Below, piece after piece: positions 5,320 through 8,640 of a DNA stretch of 8,640 bases. Location of the stretch: NCBI GenBank assembly GCA_934567115.1, contig CAKTJA010000051.1:1-8640 (forward strand). Reading direction: 5' to 3'. A program made the position numbers and the translations under genes. Each line of letters starts with the position of its first letter. Position 1 is the stretch's first letter. A model generated the notes under the pieces. The model was not told the origin of the DNA. It saw only the letters and a list, made by a program, of their open reading frames with translations, and ran no database searches. Source of the DNA: an uncultured Oscillospiraceae bacterium (GTDB taxonomy: Bacteria > Bacillota > Clostridia > Oscillospirales > Oscillospiraceae).

Positions 5320-7407
5320 ATGGGCAGTGGAAATGAAATTCTGGATACTTATATTTATGAGACCAACACGCTGCTTGAGCAGCTTGAGAGCATCGTTCTC
5401 GACGCCGAGAAGGCGGACACCTTTTCTCAGGAAAACGTGGACGAGATCTTCCGCATCATGCACACCATCAAGGGCTCTTCCGCCATGATGGAATACGACA
5501 CGCTCACGACCATTTCTCACCGGATCGAGGATCTTTTCTTCATCATCCGCGAGAACACCATGGCCGTCGTCTCCGAGGAGAACCGCCCCGCGCTGTTTGA
5601 CCTGATGTTCCAGTCCATCGACTACTTCCGCTCCGAGATCGGAAAGGTCGAGGCCGGGCAACCTCTCGATAAGGATATCGACAATTTCCTTTCAAATATT
5701 AATAGCCTGATCGGCAAAATTAAAGGCGACGAGCCGGCGGAGGCTCCCGCCCCGGCGGCAGCGGCCCCCGCGCCCCAGCCCGCGGCTCCCGCCCCGGCGG
5801 CGGGCGGCGGCAACGCCGACTTCCCGTACGAGCTGCGCGTCTTTTTCGACGAGGGCTGCGGCATGGAGAATCTGCGCGCGTACATGATCGTCGCCTCCGT
5901 GCGCGATTTCTGCGCCGAGTCCGACTTCCTCTTCGATCCCGCGACGGTGGAGACCGACGCGTCCACGGCGGAGCAGGTCGTCGAAAAGGGCTTCCTTCTG
6001 ATGTTCCGCCGCGCCGAGGACCGCGAAAAGGCGATCCCCGCCGTCCGCTCCTCCGGCTCGGTCCGTTCCTACCAGCCCCACGACTATGTTCCCGCCGCCG
6101 CGCCCGCAGCTCCCGCGGCAAAGCCGGCTGCGGCCTCCGCCCCTGCGGGGAGCGTCTCCGCGCCGTCCGCAGCCTCCGTGCCGTCCGACGGCGGGGCTTC
6201 GGCCTCCACCGCCACCCAGCACCAGAAGGAGAGCCTTATCAGCGTGAACCTCAGCAAGCTCGACCAGCTCTCCGCCATCGTGGGCGAGATCGTCATCACG
6301 GAGTCGATGGTAACGTCCTCTCCCGACCTGAAGGGGCTTCAGCTCGACGCGTTCTCCAAGAATGCGCGCCAGCTGCGCAAGCTCACCGACGAGCTGCAGG
6401 ACATCTCCATGTCGCTGCGCATGATCCCCGTGTCGAGCACCTTCCAGAAGATGAACCGCATCGTGCGCGACATGAGCAAAAAGCTCAACAAGCAGGCCAA
6501 GCTCACGCTCATCGGCGAGGATACCGAGGTCGATAAGACCATCGTGGACAGCATCGGCGACCCGATCATGCACATGATCCGCAACTCCATGGACCACGGC
6601 ATTGAGGACACCGCCGAGGAGCGCATCGCCGCCGGCAAGGACCCCGTGGGCGAGATCATCCTTTCGGCGCAGGACACCGGAAGCGAGGTCATTATCACGA
6701 TCCAGGACGACGGTCAGGGCGTGAACGACGAGAAGGTCCTCAAAAAGGCCATCAAGAACGGCATTGCCCTGCCGGACGTCGAGTATTCGCACCGCGATAT
6801 TCTGAATTTCCTGACGATGCCCGGCTTCTCCACCAATACGGAGGTCACCGAGTTCTCGGGACGCGGCGTGGGAATGGACGTTGTGAAAAAGTGCGTCGAG
6901 GACCTCGGCGGCAGCGTGTCCCTCTCCAGCGAGCTGGGGCTGGGCATGACCACGACCATCCACATCCCGCTGACCATGGCCATCATGGACGGGATGGAGG
7001 TCTCGGTGGGCAGTTCGATCTTCACCATCCCCATCAACAACATCCATCAGAGCTTCAAGGTGTCCGAGGCGGACGTTCTGCACGATTCGGTTCAGGGCGA
7101 GCTGATCAAGCTGATGGACAATTACTACCCCATCATCCGCGCGAACGAGTTCTTCCACCTTCCCGGCGGAACGGACAACATCAGCGAGGGGATCCTGCTC
7201 TGGCTGGAATCCGGAAACAATTCCTACTGTCTCTTCGTTGACGAGCTTCTCGGCGAACAGCAGATCGTCGTCAAGCCCCTGCCCTCGTACGTGAACAACT
7301 TTGACATCAAGAAATTCGGCATCGCCGGGTGCAGCATTCTGGGCGACGGCAGCATCAGCCTTATCCTTGACGTCGGGAACCTGTACACGGCGATTCAGGG
7401 CCGGTAA
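5320..7407 (+). CDS. cheA: Chemotaxis sensor histidine kinase CheA
   Basis: This 695-residue protein has the full five-domain CheA layout. P1 (1-115) carries the phospho-accepting His48 in HTIKGSSAMM. An Ala/Pro linker (about 138-165) leads to a P2-like response-regulator docking domain (about 167-253), then a second Ala/Pro/Ser linker (254-300). P3 (about 306-370) is the dimerisation helix pair. P4 is the ATP-binding kinase: N box HMIRNSMDHG (418-427, Asn422), G1 DDGQG (463-467), F box FLTMPGFS, G2 GRGVG (514-518). P5 (about 552-693) is the CheW-like domain that docks to CheW and receptors. All catalytic residues look intact. CheA autophosphorylates under receptor control and passes phosphate to CheY (and CheB if present). 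The length is normal. It heads the rightward operon, with cheW 24 nt downstream. It is probably transcribed from the sigma-28-like promoter in the upstream gap. Confidence 0.97.
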   Translation: MGSGNEILDTYIYETNTLLEQLESIVLDAEKADTFSQENVDEIFRIMHTIKGSSAMMEYDTLTTISHRIEDLFFIIRENTMAVVSEENRPALFDLMFQSIDYFRSEIGKVEAGQPLDKDIDNFLSNINSLIGKIKGDEPAEAPAPAAAAPAPQPAAPAPAAGGGNADFPYELRVFFDEGCGMENLRAYMIVASVRDFCAESDFLFDPATVETDASTAEQVVEKGFLLMFRRAEDREKAIPAVRSSGSVRSYQPHDYVPAAAPAAPAAKPAAASAPAGSVSAPSAASVPSDGGASASTATQHQKESLISVNLSKLDQLSAIVGEIVITESMVTSSPDLKGLQLDAFSKNARQLRKLTDELQDISMSLRMIPVSSTFQKMNRIVRDMSKKLNKQAKLTLIGEDTEVDKTIVDSIGDPIMHMIRNSMDHGIEDTAEERIAAGKDPVGEIILSAQDTGSEVIITIQDDGQGVNDEKVLKKAIKNGIALPDVEYSHRDILNFLTMPGFSTNTEVTEFSGRGVGMDVVKKCVEDLGGSVSLSSELGLGMTTTIHIPLTMAIMDGMEVSVGSSIFTIPINNIHQSFKVSEADVLHDSVQGELIKLMDNYYPIIRANEFFHLPGGTDNISEGILLWLESGNNSYCLFVDELLGEQQIVVKPLPSYVNNFDIKKFGIAGCSILGDGSISLILDVGNLYTAIQGR
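5742..5801 (+). repeat. 18-bp direct repeat in the first CheA linker
   Basis: GGCTCCCGCCCCGGCGGC occurs exactly at 5742-5759 and 5784-5801. The copies are 42 bp (14 codons) apart, in the same frame, and both encode APAPAA in the Ala/Pro linker between P1 and P2. The spacing preserves frame, so recombination or slippage between copies would change linker length without breaking the gene. Low-complexity linkers of this type are common between CheA domains. Confidence 0.75.
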
Positions 7408-7418
7408 TCTTTTGAATC

Positions 7419-7424
7419 GGGGTG
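7419..7424 (+). promoter_or_regulatory. Ribosome binding site of cheW
   Basis: GGGGTG ends 7 nt before ATG 7432 in the 24-nt gap after the cheA stop. It supports this start, which gives CheW an acidic N-terminal extension. No promoter or terminator is visible in the gap, so cheW is read through from cheA. Confidence 0.6.
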
Positions 7425-7431
7425 AATATTA

Positions 7432-7926
7432 ATGAATACGACAAACGAGCTGGTCCTCCCCGGTGTGGAGGAGGCCGAGGCGGAAGGCGCTTCCGTTGAG
7501 AGCGCTTCCGAAAAAGCCCGCAAATATCTTATCTTCGTCATCGACAATCTCAGGCTCGGCGTGGACGCGGAATACGTGGTGGAGATCCTCAGCAGCTTTT
7601 CCGCGACGGCGCTCCCCATGGTCCCGGAGTACATCCGCGGCATCTTCAACATGCGCGGGCAGATCATTCCGATCCTGGATATCCGTCTGCGGCTGGGCAA
7701 GCCCTCGAACGAGGGAAACGGCCTTCTGGTCGTGCTGAATTACGACAACAATCAGGTCGGCGTTCTGGTGGACGCCGTGGACCAGATGATCGAGATCCCG
7801 AACGAGGCCATCCTTCCGATGCCCTCCAACAGCACGCAGAAGCTGGTGTCCGGCATCTGCACCATCCCCGACGGCTCCGGCACCATGCTCGTGCTGGACT
7901 GCGACCAGCTGCTGCGCGATGAGTGA
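7432..7926 (+). CDS. cheW: Chemotaxis coupling protein CheW
   Basis: This 164-residue protein is a single CheW domain (about 31-160) that links chemoreceptors to CheA P5 in the signalling array. It opens with KYLIFVIDNLRLGVDAEYV and contains the hallmark GIFNMRGQIIPILDIRLRLG segment, followed by VGVLVDAVDQMIEIP and a final ILVLDCDQLL-type strand. Residues 1-30 are an acidic Glu/Ala/Ser-rich extension before the core fold; many CheW proteins start only a few residues before the domain, so this tail is a little longer than usual. The gene is 24 nt after cheA and overlaps cheR by 8 nt, supporting one transcript. It is not a CheV, since no receiver domain follows. Confidence 0.95.
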   Translation: MNTTNELVLPGVEEAEAEGASVESASEKARKYLIFVIDNLRLGVDAEYVVEILSSFSATALPMVPEYIRGIFNMRGQIIPILDIRLRLGKPSNEGNGLLVVLNYDNNQVGVLVDAVDQMIEIPNEAILPMPSNSTQKLVSGICTIPDGSGTMLVLDCDQLLRDE

Positions 7927-8640
7927 TATGACGGAAAAAAGCGAAACCGGCTTTGTTTTCAGCCCGCTTTCGATCTCCGACGCGGACTTTCACCGCATGG
8001 CGAACTTCATCAAGTCCACCTACGGGATCGACCTGTCGCAGAAAAAGCAGCTGATCACCGGCCGCCTTTCTCCCGCGATCCGCAAGCTGGGGTACAACAC
8101 CTTTTCGGATTTCGTCAACCACCTGCTTGAGAAAAAGGACGAGAGCGAGGTCACGCTGGTCCTCAACAAGCTGACGACGAACTATACGTTTTTCATGCGC
8201 GAGAAGGAGCATCTGGATTACTTCCGCCAGATCATCCTTCCCGAGCTGATCCGGCGGCACCAGCGCGACAAGGTCCTCTCGATCTGGAGCGCGGGCTGCT
8301 CGAGCGGGGAAGAGCCGTACAACATTACGATGTACCTTTTCGACCTTCTCGGCCCTCAGGCAAAAAGCTGGGACACGCGCATTCTCGCCACCGATATTTC
8401 GGCACAGGCGCTCGCCGCCGCGAAAAAAGGCGTTTACGAGCTTCCGGACACGCTTCCCCCGGATTGGAAGCACAAGTACTTCACCCGGAATCAGGACGGC
8501 AGCTACACCGTCACGCCCGAGGTCCGCGGCAACGTGATCTTCCAGAGCTTCAACCTGATGGACCCCATTCATTTCCGCCGTAAATTTGATGTCATCTTCT
8601 GTAGGAACGTGATGATCTATTTCGACCAGCCCACAAAGGA
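7919..8640 (+). CDS. cheR: Chemotaxis protein methyltransferase CheR (3' end off the right edge)
   Basis: The first 240 residues of CheR are present. The helical N-terminal domain (about 20-90) ends in TTNYTFFMRE (86-95), the segment joining it to the methyltransferase domain. That domain has the SAM-binding motif AGCSSGEEPY (125-134), ATDIS (157-161) and FDVIFCRNVMIYF (223-235). CheR methylates receptor glutamates using S-adenosylmethionine, which raises kinase activity or adjusts adaptation. Family members are about 260-280 aa, so only the last few dozen residues are missing. The ATG at 7919 overlaps the cheW TGA by 8 nt; a second in-frame ATG at 7928 is possible. Neither has a good ribosome binding site, so coupling to cheW translation is likely. 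The methylesterase partner (CheB) and CheC/CheD/CheY are not in the window and may follow. Confidence 0.95.
   Translation, partial: MSDMTEKSETGFVFSPLSISDADFHRMANFIKSTYGIDLSQKKQLITGRLSPAIRKLGYNTFSDFVNHLLEKKDESEVTLVLNKLTTNYTFFMREKEHLDYFRQIILPELIRRHQRDKVLSIWSAGCSSGEEPYNITMYLFDLLGPQAKSWDTRILATDISAQALAAAKKGVYELPDTLPPDWKHKYFTRNQDGSYTVTPEVRGNVIFQSFNLMDPIHFRRKFDVIFCRNVMIYFDQPTK

Noticed and set aside
5692..7158. 488-codon minus-strand open frame
   Set aside because: Antisense to cheA, whose kinase motifs are unmistakable; the translated product is low-complexity Gly/Arg/His-rich.
7408..7431. Terminator or promoter between cheA and cheW
   Set aside because: The 24-nt gap holds only a ribosome binding site; no hairpin with a T-run is present.
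7664..8572. 302-codon minus-strand open frame
   Set aside because: Antisense to cheW and cheR, both clearly coding on the plus strand.

Overview
The window looks like chromosome of a motile, GC-rich Gram-positive bacterium, probably a Clostridia/Oscillospirales-type Firmicute. The reasons are a secreted S-layer homology (SLH) protein, strong purine-rich Shine-Dalgarno sites, a clostridial-style FliK-like/FlhX gene pair, and a Firmicute-style CheA-CheW-CheR order. The taxonomic guess is inference; no rRNA or other marker is present.

The layout is two divergent gene blocks separated by a 95-bp AT-rich intergenic region (5225-5319). The minus-strand block reads leftward: a FliK-like hook-length-control-type protein (5224-3788), a stand-alone FlhB C-terminal-domain protein, FlhX (3801-3505, overlapping the previous gene by 14 nt), a PilZ-domain protein expected to bind c-di-GMP (3481-2864), and a large secreted SLH surface protein (2846 to beyond the left edge, at least 948 aa). 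Gaps are 23 and 17 nt, so this is probably one operon. The plus-strand block is the start of a chemotaxis operon: cheA (5320-7407), cheW (7432-7926) and cheR (7919 to beyond the right edge), with a 24-nt gap and then an 8-nt overlap.

Functionally, the plus block holds the chemoreceptor-coupled kinase, its coupling protein and the receptor methyltransferase. The minus block puts two export-switch-type flagellar proteins beside a c-di-GMP effector and a cell-wall-anchored surface protein. A plausible reading, which is inference, is a locus linking flagellar export and motility to surface adhesion through c-di-GMP. A sigma-28 (SigD/FliA)-like promoter is visible upstream of cheA inside the intergenic region, overlapping an imperfect inverted repeat.

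The window is densely coded. Its only sizeable non-coding stretch is the 95-bp intergenic region. I saw no RNA gene, mobile element, CRISPR array or convincing terminator. Nothing here is an obviously new system; the most unusual features are the FliK-like/FlhX/PilZ/SLH gene neighbourhood and the domain make-up of the SLH protein.
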